A stretch of 64,000 nucleotides of DNA from CAVWGP01 sp963754645 (GCA_963754645.1 CAVWGP010000011.1:248001-312000), one strand, 5' to 3'. Counted from the stretch's first letter, positions 9,894 to 18,716 are shown. Notes: a model not told the origin generated them from the sequence alone. Numbers and translations: made by a program.

Positions 9894-10780
9894 GCCAAAT
9901 CCTTCTGGCCGGAAAGCCGCGCCAAAATGTGATTGTACGCCACGACGACGACGAGCGAGACGAGCAACAGGATGACGCCGAGCGCGCCGGCGAAGCCCAT
10001 GTTGAAGCTGGTGCTGACTTGCTGATAGATCAGCATCGGCAGGGTCAGAACGTCGTTGCCGCCCATCAAGGTCGGCGTGACATAGGCGCTGATCGAGAGC
10101 GCGAAAACCAGCAGCGAGCCGGCCAGCACGCCCGGCATGCTCAGCGGCAACGTGACCTCGAAAAACGTGCGCAGCCGCCCGGCGCCGAGGCCGCGCGCCG
10201 CTTCTTCCAGCATGAGATCGATCCGGCCGATGACGCCGACCAGGGTCAGCACCATGAACGGCACGTAAATGTGCGTCAGCGCCACCACCGTGCCGAATTC
10301 GTTGTACATCAGCGGCAGCGGCTTCGTCGTCCAGCCCAGCGCGGTCAGCGTGTAATTGATGACGCCGCGATCCTGCAGCAGCGTCATCCAGGCGAAGGTG
10401 CGCACCACGATGCCGGTCAGCATCGGCGCGATCACGGCCATCAGCAGCAGCGCGTGGCCGAGGCGCGATTTGATCCGCGCCATCCAATGCGCCAGCGGAT
10501 AGCCGATCGACAGCGCCACGACCGTCGTGATGAGCCCGAGGCGCAGCGTCGCCACCAGCGCCTCGGTGTAGAGGTCGTCGTCGAACATGCGGTCGTAGTG
10601 GCGCAGGGTGAGCCTGGCGTCGGGATCGTTGACCGGATTGCCGGTAAGGAAACTCAGCGCCGCCATCACGCCGAAGGGCAGCGCGAAGAACAGGATGAAC
10701 AGCAGAAACGCCGGCGCCACCGCCCACGCGATCGGCGACACGCCCTTGCTTTTTCTCGCCTGAATCTCCGCCCCGACCAT
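9890..10780 (-). CDS. ABC importer permease, PotB type
   Basis: This 296-residue membrane protein starts MVGAEIQARKSKGVSPIAWAVAPAFLLFILFFALPFGVM. It has the EAA-type loop EEAARGLGAGRLRTFFEVTLPLSMPG and a C-terminal hydrophobic segment LGVILLLVSLVVVVAY. It is the first gene of the importer operon. GGAGGGGGC directly precedes the ATG. The intergenic region to its right, shared with the divergent dioxygenase gene, should contain the operon promoter. The family places it as one half of the transmembrane channel. Confidence 0.92.
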   Translation of the reverse strand: MVGAEIQARKSKGVSPIAWAVAPAFLLFILFFALPFGVMAALSFLTGNPVNDPDARLTLRHYDRMFDDDLYTEALVATLRLGLITTVVALSIGYPLAHWMARIKSRLGHALLLMAVIAPMLTGIVVRTFAWMTLLQDRGVINYTLTALGWTTKPLPLMYNEFGTVVALTHIYVPFMVLTLVGVIGRIDLMLEEAARGLGAGRLRTFFEVTLPLSMPGVLAGSLLVFALSISAYVTPTLMGGNDVLTLPMLIYQQVSTSFNMGFAGALGVILLLVSLVVVVAYNHILARLSGQKDLA

Positions 10781-10877
10781 GCCCCCTCCGCTCGCGCACG
10801 CTAGGCGAGGCGCCGGGCCCGGTCAACGCGCAGGAGCCCAGGTTCGCCGACGACCGCTCGCAATCGGCCTTGCCTCT

Positions 10878-10891
10878 TTGACATGGATCAA
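10878..10891. promoter_or_regulatory. FNR/FixK-type box
   Basis: TTGACATGGATCAA fits TTGA-N6-TCAA, the recognition pattern of Crp/Fnr-family oxygen regulators (FNR, FixK, FnrL) in alphaproteobacteria. It is part of an 18-bp near-palindrome CTTTGACATGGATCAAAG. It sits 107 bp before the chosen start of the dioxygenase gene and 98 bp before the divergent permease start, so it could act on either. No matching -10 element was convincing. Confidence 0.55.
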
Positions 10892-10998
10892 AGAATCGCG
10901 TGCGAGTAGCGACATAGCTTCAATACAAGCGAATCGCGCGCCGAGTTCGGCCAAGTGTGTCGCGCTTGTTCGCGAAACTGACGAGACTGTGCCAACCC

Positions 10999-12021
10999 AT
11001 GCCGCCCGCAACCGAGCCGATCCGCGATATCGCCCATCTCGGCCATGTCGAGCTGCTGACGCCGACGCCCGAGCGCAGCCTGTGGTTTTTCCGCGACTTG
11101 CTCGGCATGGAGGTCGTCGAGCGCCAAGGCGTGTCGGTCCACCTGCGCGGCTACGGCGATCACGCCGCATCGACGCTCACCCTGACGAAGGCCGAACGGC
11201 CCGGCGTCGGCTGCATTTCCTGGCGCGCCGCGAGCCCCGCGGCGCTGGCGCGGCGCGCGGCGGCGATCGAGGGCGCCGGGCTCGCGATGGGCTGGTGCAA
11301 TGGCGGCTACGGCCGCGGCCGCGCCTTCGCTTTCCGCGATCCCGACGGTCACTTCATGGAGGTCTACTACGAGGAGAGCCGCTATCGCCCGCCGGAAGCT
11401 TTGCGCTCGGCGCTCAAGAACCTGCCGCAGAAATACACCGGGCGCGGCGTCGGCGTGCGGCGCATCGATCATCTTGCGCTGCTGGCGAAGGATGTGCCGG
11501 CAAACCGCAAGTTCGCCGAAGGCGTTCTCGGCTTTCAACTGCGCGAGCAGGTGCGATTCAACCAGGGCACGACCGAGATCGGCTCTTGGTTGAGTCCGTC
11601 GCCGCTGCATCACGAGCTGGCCTATGTCGTCGATGCCAAAGGCGCCAGCGGGCGCCTGCATCATTTCTCGCTCTGGGTCGACAACCGCGAGGACGTGCTG
11701 CGCGCCGCCGATATCCTGAGCGAGAACGGCATTTTCATCGAGGCCGGCCCGGCCAAGCACAACAACTCGCAGGGCTTCTACCTTTACAGCTACGAGCCCG
11801 GCGGCAACCGGATCGAGATCTATTCCGGCAGCTTCCTGGTTTTTGCGCCCGATTGGGAACCGGTGACGTGGAACGAGGAAGAACGTGGCACCGGCGTCTA
11901 TTGGGGCGGCGCCCTGCCCGCGAGCTTCCTCGGCTATGCAACGCCGGACATGCCGCAGGCCGAGCCTGCGCCGTCGAAAGTGACGGCGGCGCCGAAGGTT
12001 CCGGTCTTCGACCCGCATTGA
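10999..12021 (+). CDS. VOC-family extradiol ring-cleavage dioxygenase (catechol 2,3-dioxygenase-like)
   Basis: This 340-residue protein has two VOC repeats, as in type-I extradiol dioxygenases. The Fe(II) ligands appear to be His in AHLGHVELLTP (residue 16 region), His in LHHFSLWVD and Glu in NRIEIYSGSF; all three are present, so activity is plausible. The first repeat also carries DPDGHFMEVYYEE. Such enzymes open catechol-type rings with O2. I chose the ATG at 10999; a GTG at 10957 is in frame but would add a non-conserved, basic extension. It is the first gene of a two-gene unit with the VOC gene at 12042 and lies downstream of an FNR/FixK-type box. Confidence 0.85.
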   Translation: MPPATEPIRDIAHLGHVELLTPTPERSLWFFRDLLGMEVVERQGVSVHLRGYGDHAASTLTLTKAERPGVGCISWRAASPAALARRAAAIEGAGLAMGWCNGGYGRGRAFAFRDPDGHFMEVYYEESRYRPPEALRSALKNLPQKYTGRGVGVRRIDHLALLAKDVPANRKFAEGVLGFQLREQVRFNQGTTEIGSWLSPSPLHHELAYVVDAKGASGRLHHFSLWVDNREDVLRAADILSENGIFIEAGPAKHNNSQGFYLYSYEPGGNRIEIYSGSFLVFAPDWEPVTWNEEERGTGVYWGGALPASFLGYATPDMPQAEPAPSKVTAAPKVPVFDPH

Positions 12022-12041
12022 ACGCGTTGGAGGAGGAAACC

Positions 12042-12956
12042 ATGCTGCGCTCGCTGCAACACATTGCGCTCACCGTTCCCGATCTTGCCGCCGGCCGCGA
12101 TTTCTACGCGCGCATGGGGCTCGGCGCTGCGCCGCTCGGCAACGATCTGGTGTTCCGCTGCGCCGGACGCGCGCAGGATCAGGTGCGGCTCGTCGAAGGC
12201 GCGCGCAAGGGCATCGCCTATGTGAGCTTCGGCACGAGGGCGGAGGAATTGCCGGCCTTGCAGCGCCGCTTGCAGGGCAACGGCACGGCGCTCACCGATC
12301 CGCCGATGCGCGACGGCGCGGACGGCATCTGGTTCCGCGATCCCGACGGCGATGTCGTCAATGTGCGCGCCGCCGGCGAAGCGCCGCAAGCCCGTGCGCC
12401 AGTGGCGATCAACAATCCCGGCGAGTTCCGCCGCATCGCCCGGCGCGGCGCGCCCGACCGCAACATCGAAGCCACGCCGCGGCGCCTGGGCCATGTGCTG
12501 AAATTTTCGCGCAACGTCGCCGCCGCCGCCGATTTCTACACCGCCATTCTCGGCATGAAGCTCTCCGACCGCATCGGCGAGCACGTTGCCTTCCTGCGCT
12601 TCGGCGGCGACAGCGATCACCACACGCTTGCCATCGCCCATAGCGCCGGCCCCGGCTTGCACCACATGAGCTTCGAGATGGGCAATGTCGACCAGATCCA
12701 GTTCTGCGCCAACCGCATGATCGAGGCCGGCTACCGCGACGGCTGGGGCTTCGGCCGGCACATCTACGGCTCGAACTATTTCCACTATGTGCGCGATCCG
12801 TGGAACAGCCTGGTCGAATTTTTCTGGGACATCGACTTCATCCCCGGCGACGCGGCCTGGGAGGCCGAGACCGCCGAAGCCGGCCCCGACTCGCTCTACC
12901 AATGGGCGACGTCGCCTCCGCCCGCGGATTTCCTGACGAATTACGAGCTGAATTGA
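12042..12956 (+). CDS. VOC-family two-domain protein (extradiol dioxygenase-like)
   Basis: This 304-residue protein has two VOC modules: MLRSLQHIALTVPDLAAGRDFYARMGLG (residues 1-28) and LGHVLKFSRNVAAAADFYTAILGMKLSD (about 150-177). Candidate metal ligands in the second half are His in LGHVLKF, His in GLHHMSFEM and Glu in NSLVEFFWDID, in the same H-H-E order as extradiol dioxygenases. The strong GGAGGAGG sequence 7-8 nt before the ATG fixes the start. It is 20 bp downstream of the first VOC gene and probably translated from the same mRNA. It may be a second ring-cleavage enzyme for the same pathway; the substrate is unknown. Confidence 0.85.
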   Translation: MLRSLQHIALTVPDLAAGRDFYARMGLGAAPLGNDLVFRCAGRAQDQVRLVEGARKGIAYVSFGTRAEELPALQRRLQGNGTALTDPPMRDGADGIWFRDPDGDVVNVRAAGEAPQARAPVAINNPGEFRRIARRGAPDRNIEATPRRLGHVLKFSRNVAAAADFYTAILGMKLSDRIGEHVAFLRFGGDSDHHTLAIAHSAGPGLHHMSFEMGNVDQIQFCANRMIEAGYRDGWGFGRHIYGSNYFHYVRDPWNSLVEFFWDIDFIPGDAAWEAETAEAGPDSLYQWATSPPPADFLTNYELN

Positions 12957-13015
12957 GCGGACATCGTCGATCTCGGCATCGCCAAGGAAGTCTCACCACA
13001 GAGGCACGCCGGGCG

Positions 13016-13432
13016 TCACAGCTTCTGCCATAGCCGCGTCTGGTGCTCGACGATGGCGGTCTCCTCGCCGAAGAAGTCGCGCCGCGAGACGATGCCGACG
13101 AGCCGCCCGTCGCTGAGGATCGGCAGATGGCGGTAACCGTTGTCGTTCATGCGCTGGAGCGCATCGAGCGCGGTCGCGTTGGGATTGATCACCGCCGGGT
13201 CGGGCGTCATCGCCTCGCCAACCGTCATGCGCTCCGGATCGCGGCCCTCGGCGACGACGCGATACGCGATATCGCGCTCGGTGAGAATGCCCTTGAGGCG
13301 GTTGCTCTCGGTCACCAGCACCGCGCCGATGCGCCGGTCGCGCATCAGCCGCGCCGCTTCCGCCACGCTGGCCTCGGGTGCCAAGATCGCGAGCGTCTGG
13401 TTGTTCACCACGTCCGGAATGAGCTTGCGCAT
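13016..13432 (-). CDS. CBS-domain pair protein
   Basis: This 138-residue protein consists of two CBS motifs: about residues 8-65 (TLAILAPEASVAEAARLM ... RLKGILTERDIAYRVV) and 73-130 (VGEAMTPDPAVINPNATALDALQRM ... GRLVGIVSRRDFF). CBS pairs bind adenosyl nucleotides and act as energy sensors, often in trans. I rejected the longer upstream in-frame start (13699) because that stretch is intergenic-like and repeat-bearing; AAGGAG lies 11 nt before the ATG at 13432. The gene is monocistronic and convergent with the VOC genes. Confidence 0.88.
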   Translation of the reverse strand: MRKLIPDVVNNQTLAILAPEASVAEAARLMRDRRIGAVLVTESNRLKGILTERDIAYRVVAEGRDPERMTVGEAMTPDPAVINPNATALDALQRMNDNGYRHLPILSDGRLVGIVSRRDFFGEETAIVEHQTRLWQKL

Positions 13433-13668
13433 GACGACCGACTCCTTGTCGCGCGCGCCAGCATAGCCGCGTTTCGCCGCCATTCGTAGGGGCCACGCGC
13501 GGCATTGCACGTCGTTGGATTCCGGCTGGTGCAAGTCGTATTCGGGGTCCGGCGCCGAATTGGGCGTCCGTCGTGCCCCGCCCGTGAAATTATCCGGCCA
13601 CAGGTCCCGAAGGCCGCCAAGCGATGTCCTCGCGCCGGTCCGAATGGGGGGTGCTAAGTGCTTGATTC

Positions 13669-13712
13669 GGCCGAAGGCCGCCAATTCGCTTAGCGGCAAT
13701 TCGGCTCAATAG
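13669..13712. repeat. Intergenic hairpin repeat, copy 1 (degenerate)
   Basis: The sequence TTGATTCGGCCGAAGGCCGC, a few bases, then GCGGCAATTCGGCTCAA forms an imperfect inverted repeat. Its left arm begins with the same GTGCTTGAT as copy 2 and matches copy 4 (CTTGATTCGGTCGAA). The loop is much shorter than in copies 2 and 4. The 644-bp gap 13433-14076 holds this copy and copy 2; I see no gene in it. Confidence 0.5.
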
Positions 13713-13735
13713 CGGGGCAAATCTCGGCTATGTGC

Positions 13736-13819
13736 TTGATATTCTCGAAGACCGCCAAATTCCCGAATTTCCCAACACCTGAACTTGGCGGCCTTCGAGA
13801 GAATCAAAGACTTGGCGCG
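13736..13819. repeat. Intergenic hairpin repeat, copy 2 (best preserved)
   Basis: The arms 13736-13762 and 13781-13807 pair over 27 positions with three mismatches and one G-T pair. The 18-nt loop is CCGAATTTCCCAACACCT. The right arm is followed by AAGACTTGGC (13808-13817). The loop and the trailing AATCAAAGACTTGGC recur near 24.6-24.8 kb although the stem sequence differs. It lies between the CBS gene and a small secreted-protein gene. Confidence 0.7.
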
Positions 13820-14076
13820 GCTTCCTCATGGACGGGGGCGGCAACAGGAAGGCGATGTGCCCAATCGATTGCCGACAAATCTTCACCTCCCCCGTGCAGA
13901 AGGAAGCCGGGCGGGGTTTGGGCTTGCCAGGCTCCAATGGCGGTGTTTGCGGCGACTGCCGATGCCGTGCCGCCCGAGCCCAATTTATCCCCCATCCCCC
14001 ATTTGGGTAACTTGACGCGCCCCGGCTCCGCGGATCGAATGCTAGGAATTTCCCATATCTTGGCGGAGGGGAGACG

Positions 14077-14412
14077 ATGCACAAATTCCGGCTGGTTCTG
14101 GGCATGGCGCCTGCCATGATCGTGGCGCTATCGGGCGCGGCCGCGGCCTTGGAGCATCGCGCGCTGAATTGCATTCTCGATCAAAACAATCGGGTGTGCG
14201 AGGCGCTGTGCGAAGAAACCGAAATCGCGGTGAGCGGCGGCTGCCGGGTCGAACCGGGCGGAACCTTGCCGGTGCAGGCCTTGATCGGCGCCGGGATTTA
14301 CGAGCCGTCGCGCTATAGCTGCCAGTGGGCGGCGCCGCGCGGGCGCGGGCGGACGACGGTGACGACCTTCGTGTATTGCGCCCGCCGCGGCGTGCTCGTG
14401 ACGCCGAAATAG
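14077..14412 (+). CDS. Small secreted cysteine-containing protein, unknown function
   Basis: This 111-residue protein has a signal peptide (MHKFRLVLGMAPAMIVALSGAAAA) followed by about 87 mature residues with six cysteines (NCILDQNNRVCEALCEE, GCRVE, YSCQW, VYCARR), enough for three disulfides in the periplasm. GGAGGGG lies just before the ATG. I do not recognise the family. It stands alone after the repeat-bearing gap and 11 bp before the MetE-like gene on the same strand, so it may share that transcript. Confidence 0.65.
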   Translation: MHKFRLVLGMAPAMIVALSGAAAALEHRALNCILDQNNRVCEALCEETEIAVSGGCRVEPGGTLPVQALIGAGIYEPSRYSCQWAAPRGRGRTTVTTFVYCARRGVLVTPK

Positions 14413-14423
14413 GCCGGGGCAGC

Positions 14424-15560
14424 GTGCCGCCGTTCCGCGCCGACCATGTCGGCAGCTTGCTGCGCCCCGCGGTCCTCAAACAAGCCCGCGAAACCTTTCT
14501 CGGCCCGCAGACGCCGGACCGGCATCTCGGCCCACACGGCAACGCCGCCCTCGCCGCCGTCGAAGATCGCTGCATTTGCGACGCGGTGGCGATGCAGGAA
14601 AGCATCGGCCTCGGCGCCGTCACCGACGGCGAATTCCGCCGGCGCAGCTGGTGGCTCGAATTGCTGCTGACCTGGGACGGCATCGCCGCGCACCGCACCG
14701 GGACGATGGAATTCACCTGGCGCACCGCCGCCGGCAAGGAGGAGCCGTTCTCGCGCCTGTGGGTCACCGGCCCGATCGCGTGGCGCCCGAGCGCGATTGT
14801 GCGCGCCTTCGAATTCCTCAAGGCGCACACGCGCGCCGTGCCCAAAGTCACGATTCCGGCGCCGATTCTGCTGCATTTCTATGGCGGCGGCGACAAGGGG
14901 ATCGGCGAGGGTCACTACAAGAGTGACCTCGACGCGTTCTGGCGCGATCTCACCGCCGCCTACCGCCAGGAGATCGCGGCGCTCATCGCCGCCGGCGCGC
15001 GCTACATCCAGTTCGACGATACGAGCATCGCATTTCTCTGCGATACGCGGCATCGCGCGACGGTGCGCGGCTGGGGCCACGATCCCGATCGGCTGCTGAT
15101 CGACTATGCCGGCGCGATCAACCGCGTCGTCGCCGGCTGGCCCAAGGACGTGACCTTCACGCTGCATCAGTGCCGCGGCAACCGCGAGGGCAATTGGGCG
15201 GCCGAGGGCGGCTACGAGCCGGTGGCCGACGCGCTGTTCAACCGGATCGACGTACACGGTTATTTTCTCGAATACGACACGGAACGGGCCGGCGGCTTCG
15301 CGCCGCTCAAATTCTTGCCCAAGGGCAAGGCGGCGGTGCTCGGGCTGGTGTCGAGCAAGAGCCCGGCGCTCGAAGACGCCGACGCGTTGCGCCGCCGCAT
15401 CGACGAGGCGGCGCGCTTCGCGCCCATCGAGCAGCTCGCCTTAAGCCCGCAATGCGGCTTCGCCAGCTCGATCAAGGGCAATCCCCTGAGCGAGGACGCG
15501 CAGCGCGCCAAGCTCGCCCGCGTCGCCGAAGTGGCGCGCAAAGTGTGGGGCGCGGCCTGA
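14424..15560 (+). CDS. MetE C-terminal-like protein (cobalamin-independent methionine synthase family)
   Basis: The 378-residue protein matches the short, single-barrel proteins annotated as 5-methyltetrahydropteroyltriglutamate-homocysteine methyltransferase. It has FRADHVGSLLRP at the N-terminus, GAVTDGEFRRRSWW, YIQFDDTSIAFL, the Zn-site-like TLHQCRGN, and SPQCGFASS near the C-terminus. Thus His/Cys and a later Cys are available for zinc. It is half the length of true MetE (about 750), so the role is probably another zinc-dependent methyl or alkyl transfer. The GTG at 14424 is chosen because homology starts there; the in-frame upstream codons overlap the previous gene. Neighbours are CoA-transferase and enoyl-CoA hydratase genes. 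Confidence 0.8.
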   Translation: MPPFRADHVGSLLRPAVLKQARETFLGPQTPDRHLGPHGNAALAAVEDRCICDAVAMQESIGLGAVTDGEFRRRSWWLELLLTWDGIAAHRTGTMEFTWRTAAGKEEPFSRLWVTGPIAWRPSAIVRAFEFLKAHTRAVPKVTIPAPILLHFYGGGDKGIGEGHYKSDLDAFWRDLTAAYRQEIAALIAAGARYIQFDDTSIAFLCDTRHRATVRGWGHDPDRLLIDYAGAINRVVAGWPKDVTFTLHQCRGNREGNWAAEGGYEPVADALFNRIDVHGYFLEYDTERAGGFAPLKFLPKGKAAVLGLVSSKSPALEDADALRRRIDEAARFAPIEQLALSPQCGFASSIKGNPLSEDAQRAKLARVAEVARKVWGAA

Positions 15561-15641
15561 GCCCGGCAATTTGCCGCTTCACCGCGGAAGCGATCTCCGA
15601 CTAAGCTCGCGGCCGCGCGATAGTCATCCGGAGGCGCGACG

Positions 15642-16835
15642 ATGGACTTTGCCCGGGCTTCGACGGCGTTGCAGCGCTTCACCGTGCTCGACCTTTCGCG
15701 CGTGCGCGCCGGGCCGACCGCGGTGCGCCAGCTCGCCGATTGGGGCGCCAATGTCGTCAAGATCGAGCTGCCCGAGGCGCTCGAAGCGGGCGATCCGCAG
15801 GGCGGGCCGCGCACCGGCTCGGATTTCCAGAACCTGCATCGCAACAAGCGCGGCATCACGCTCAACTTGAAATCGCCCGCCGGCATCGCGGCGTTCAAGC
15901 GCCTGGCGGCGCGCGCCGACGTCGTCGTCGAGAATTACCGGCCCGACGTGAAGCAGCGGCTCGGCATCGATTACGAGACGCTGCGCGCGATCAATCCGCG
16001 CCTGGTCTATGCCAGCATTTCCGGCTTCGGCCAGAGCGGGCCCTATCGCGGCCGGCCGGGCTTCGACCAGATCGCGCAGGGCATGGGCGGCATCATGTCG
16101 ATCACCGGCCTGCCCGGCCAGGGACCGGTGCGCGCCGGGATTCCGATCGCCGATCTCTCGGCCGGCCTGTTCTGCGCGCTCGGCATCCTGGTGGCGCTGC
16201 TGGAGCGCGAACAATCGGGCCACGGCCAGTGGGTGCAGACTTCGCTGCTGCAGGCGCAGATTTTCATGCTCGATTTCCAGGCCGCGCGCTGGCTCAACGA
16301 GCGCGAAGTGCCGCCCCAGGCCGGCAACAACCATCCGACCAGCATCCCGACCGGCGTGTTCAAGACCGCGGACGGACACATCAATGTCGCGACCACGGGC
16401 CAAACCATGTGGGAGCGCCTGTGCGGCACCATCGGCGCCGAGGCGCTGATCGGCCGGCCCGATTACGCCAGCGCCAAGCTGCGCTCGCAAAACCGCAACG
16501 CGCTCAACGCCGAGCTGGAAAAATTCTTCCTCGCCCGGCCGAGCGCCGATTGGATCGAGCGCCTGAACGAAGCCGGCGTGCCGAGCGGGCCGATCTATTC
16601 GATCGACCAGACTTTCGCCGATCCGCAGGTCGAGCATCTCGGCATCGTGCAGCGCATCGCCAAGCCGGACGGGACGACGCTGAGCGTCGTCGGCCAGCCC
16701 GTCGCTTTGTCGCGCACGCCGAGCACGCTCGCCGCGGCGCCGCCCGGACGCGGCCAGCACACCGAAGCCGTGCTCGCCGAATTCGGCTTCAGCGCCGCCG
16801 ACGTCGCCGCCCTGCGCGCGGCCAACGCCATCTGA
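15642..16835 (+). CDS. Class III CoA-transferase (CaiB/BaiF family)
   Basis: The 397-residue protein has the class III features: VLDLSRVRAGPTAVRQLADWGANVVKIE at the start, NKRGITLNLKSPAG, the conserved block YASISGFGQSGPY, and the catalytic Asp in IPIADLSAGLFCALGI. It moves CoA between acyl groups via an acyl-Asp intermediate. The start is set by GGAGG 7 nt upstream. It is 18 bp from the enoyl-CoA hydratase gene and part of a catabolic cluster that also encodes an ABC importer and MmgE/PrpD, so it likely activates an imported carboxylate. Confidence 0.93.
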   Translation: MDFARASTALQRFTVLDLSRVRAGPTAVRQLADWGANVVKIELPEALEAGDPQGGPRTGSDFQNLHRNKRGITLNLKSPAGIAAFKRLAARADVVVENYRPDVKQRLGIDYETLRAINPRLVYASISGFGQSGPYRGRPGFDQIAQGMGGIMSITGLPGQGPVRAGIPIADLSAGLFCALGILVALLEREQSGHGQWVQTSLLQAQIFMLDFQAARWLNEREVPPQAGNNHPTSIPTGVFKTADGHINVATTGQTMWERLCGTIGAEALIGRPDYASAKLRSQNRNALNAELEKFFLARPSADWIERLNEAGVPSGPIYSIDQTFADPQVEHLGIVQRIAKPDGTTLSVVGQPVALSRTPSTLAAAPPGRGQHTEAVLAEFGFSAADVAALRAANAI

Positions 16836-16852
16836 TCGCAACGGAGCACAGC

Positions 16853-17644
16853 ATGACCGGCACGGACAAAATTCTGGCGCGCAAGAACGGTCGCGTCGGC
16901 TACATCGTGTTCAACAACCCCGAGCGGCACAACGCCGTGTCGCTCGAAATGTGGGAGGCGGCGGGCGGCGCGCTCGAGGATTTCGCCAAGGACGACGGCG
17001 TGCGCGTCGTCGTGTTCGCCGGCGCCGGCGGCAAGGCCTTCGTGTCGGGCGCCGACATCTCGAAATTCGAAAGCGAACGCGCCAGCGAGGAAGCGGTCGC
17101 GCGCTACAATGCGACGATCGACCGGATCTACGGCGCGATCGACGCCTTTGCCAAGCCGACCATCGCCATGATCCGCGGCTATTGCATCGGCGGCGGGCTC
17201 AATCTCGCGCTGTGTTGCGATATCCGCGTCTGCTCCGCCAATTCGCGTTTCGCGCTGCCGGCGGCCAAGCTCGGACTCGGCTACGGCTATGGCGGCATCA
17301 AGCGCTTCGTCGACGTCGTCGGACCGGCCTTCACCAAGGAAATCTTCTTCACCGCGCGCCAGTTCGACACCGCCGAGGCGCTCGCCATGGGCCTGGTCAA
17401 CCGCGCGCTCGCCGACGACGTCATCGAGGCGCAAGTCCAAGACATGGCGGAGGCGATCGCGGCCAATGCGCCGCTCACCGTGGGCTCGGTCAAGGCCATC
17501 GTCGGCGAGGCGATGAAGGACGATACGAAGCGCGACCTCGCGCGCTGCGCCGCCCTGGTCAAGCAATGTTTCACCAGCGCCGACTATGTCGAAGGCCGCC
17601 GCGCCTTCATGGAAAAACGCAAGCCCGCCTTTGCCGGAAAATGA
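16853..17644 (+). CDS. Enoyl-CoA hydratase/isomerase family protein
   Basis: The 263-residue crotonase-fold protein has the oxyanion-hole segments GGKAFVSGADISKFES and RGYCIGGGLNLALCCDIRV. In place of the usual P-E-x-x-L-G, where a catalytic Glu sits, it has LPAAKLGLGYGYGG. Thus the second acid is absent and the reaction may not be classical hydration; isomerase, hydrolase or decarboxylase activity is possible. ACGGAG lies before the ATG. It follows the CoA-transferase closely and precedes the importer ATPase by 7 bp. Confidence 0.9.
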   Translation: MTGTDKILARKNGRVGYIVFNNPERHNAVSLEMWEAAGGALEDFAKDDGVRVVVFAGAGGKAFVSGADISKFESERASEEAVARYNATIDRIYGAIDAFAKPTIAMIRGYCIGGGLNLALCCDIRVCSANSRFALPAAKLGLGYGYGGIKRFVDVVGPAFTKEIFFTARQFDTAEALAMGLVNRALADDVIEAQVQDMAEAIAANAPLTVGSVKAIVGEAMKDDTKRDLARCAALVKQCFTSADYVEGRRAFMEKRKPAFAGK

Positions 17645-17651
17645 TCGCACC

Positions 17652-18716
17652 ATGTCCGCAGTCGTATTGCGCGGCTTGACGAAACGGTTCGACGCCGCGG
17701 CGCCGGCGGTCGACAACGTGTCGCTGCGCATCGCGCACGGCTCGCTGGTCTGCCTGCTCGGCCCCTCGGGCTGCGGCAAGACGACGACGCTGCGCCTGAT
17801 CGCGGGCTTCATCGAGCCGGACGCGGGCGAAATTTTCGTCGGCGAGCGCCGCGTTTCGGCGCCGGGGCGCACCGTGCCGCCCGAGCGCCGCAACATGTCG
17901 ATGATCTTCCAGAGCTACGCGCTGTGGCCGCATATGACGGTGGCCGACAATATCGCCTACGGCCTCACGCTGCGGAAACTCGATCGCGCCGCGATCGGGC
18001 AGCGTCTCAATGCCATCCTGGCGACGACGCGCCTCGCGGCGCTTGCCGAGCGCTATCCGGGCGAGCTGTCGGGCGGCCAGCAGCAACGCGTCGCCCTCGC
18101 CCGCGCGCTCATCGTCGAGCCCGAAACCTTGCTGCTCGACGAGCCGCTGTCCAACCTCGATGCCAATCTGCGCGAGGAAATGCGCTTCGAAGTCCGCCGC
18201 CTGCACGACGAATACCGCTACACGACGGTTTACGTCACCCACGACCAAACCGAGGCGATGACGACGGCGGACACGATTGCAGTGATGAATCTCGGCCGCA
18301 TCGAGCAGGCCGGCTCGCCCGAGGAAGTTTACGACCGGCCACGCTCGGAATTCGTCGCGCGCTTCATCGGCTCGAGCAATATCGTCAAGGGCAAGGCGCT
18401 CGATGCGACGCGCTTCGATTTCGCCGGCGTGCCCATCGAATGCCGCGGCGCCGCGCTGGCGCCGGGCAGCGCCGTCGCCGTGTCGATCCGCCAGCATTCG
18501 ATCGAACTGCGCGCGGCGCCGGTCGCGGGCCTGGCGAACCTCGTCCCCGCCACCGTGGTGCGCCAGGTCTTCCTGGGCAGCAGCCGCGACTATATTGTGG
18601 CCGTGGCCGGCGGCACGCAGCTGCGCGTCGTCACCGAGGCGGGCGAAAGCCACGCCACCGGCGCCGCCGTTTGGCTGCATCTGCCGCCCGAGCATTGCCG
18701 TGCCTTGACGGGTTGA
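17652..18716 (+). CDS. ABC importer ATPase, FbpC/iron-phosphonate type
   Basis: The 354-residue ATPase has Walker A GPSGCGKTT (residues 37-45), MIFQSYALWPHMTV, signature LSGGQQQRVALARAL, Walker B TLLLDEPLSNLD, VTHDQTEAM, and a C-terminal TOBE-like region ending PPEHCRALTG. It belongs to the class of ATPases paired with two-domain FbpB-type permeases, and exactly such a permease is encoded at 19981-21705. The start at 17652 follows the enoyl-CoA hydratase stop by 7 bp; an in-frame upstream ATG would overlap that gene by 59 bp and adds non-conserved residues. Confidence 0.93.
   Translation: MSAVVLRGLTKRFDAAAPAVDNVSLRIAHGSLVCLLGPSGCGKTTTLRLIAGFIEPDAGEIFVGERRVSAPGRTVPPERRNMSMIFQSYALWPHMTVADNIAYGLTLRKLDRAAIGQRLNAILATTRLAALAERYPGELSGGQQQRVALARALIVEPETLLLDEPLSNLDANLREEMRFEVRRLHDEYRYTTVYVTHDQTEAMTTADTIAVMNLGRIEQAGSPEEVYDRPRSEFVARFIGSSNIVKGKALDATRFDFAGVPIECRGAALAPGSAVAVSIRQHSIELRAAPVAGLANLVPATVVRQVFLGSSRDYIVAVAGGTQLRVVTEAGESHATGAAVWLHLPPEHCRALTG

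Noticed and set aside
13433..13699. An N-terminal extension of the CBS protein to 13699
   Set aside because: The added 89 residues are low-complexity, lie in the repeat-bearing gap, and the ATG at 13432 has its own AAGGAG and begins where homology begins.
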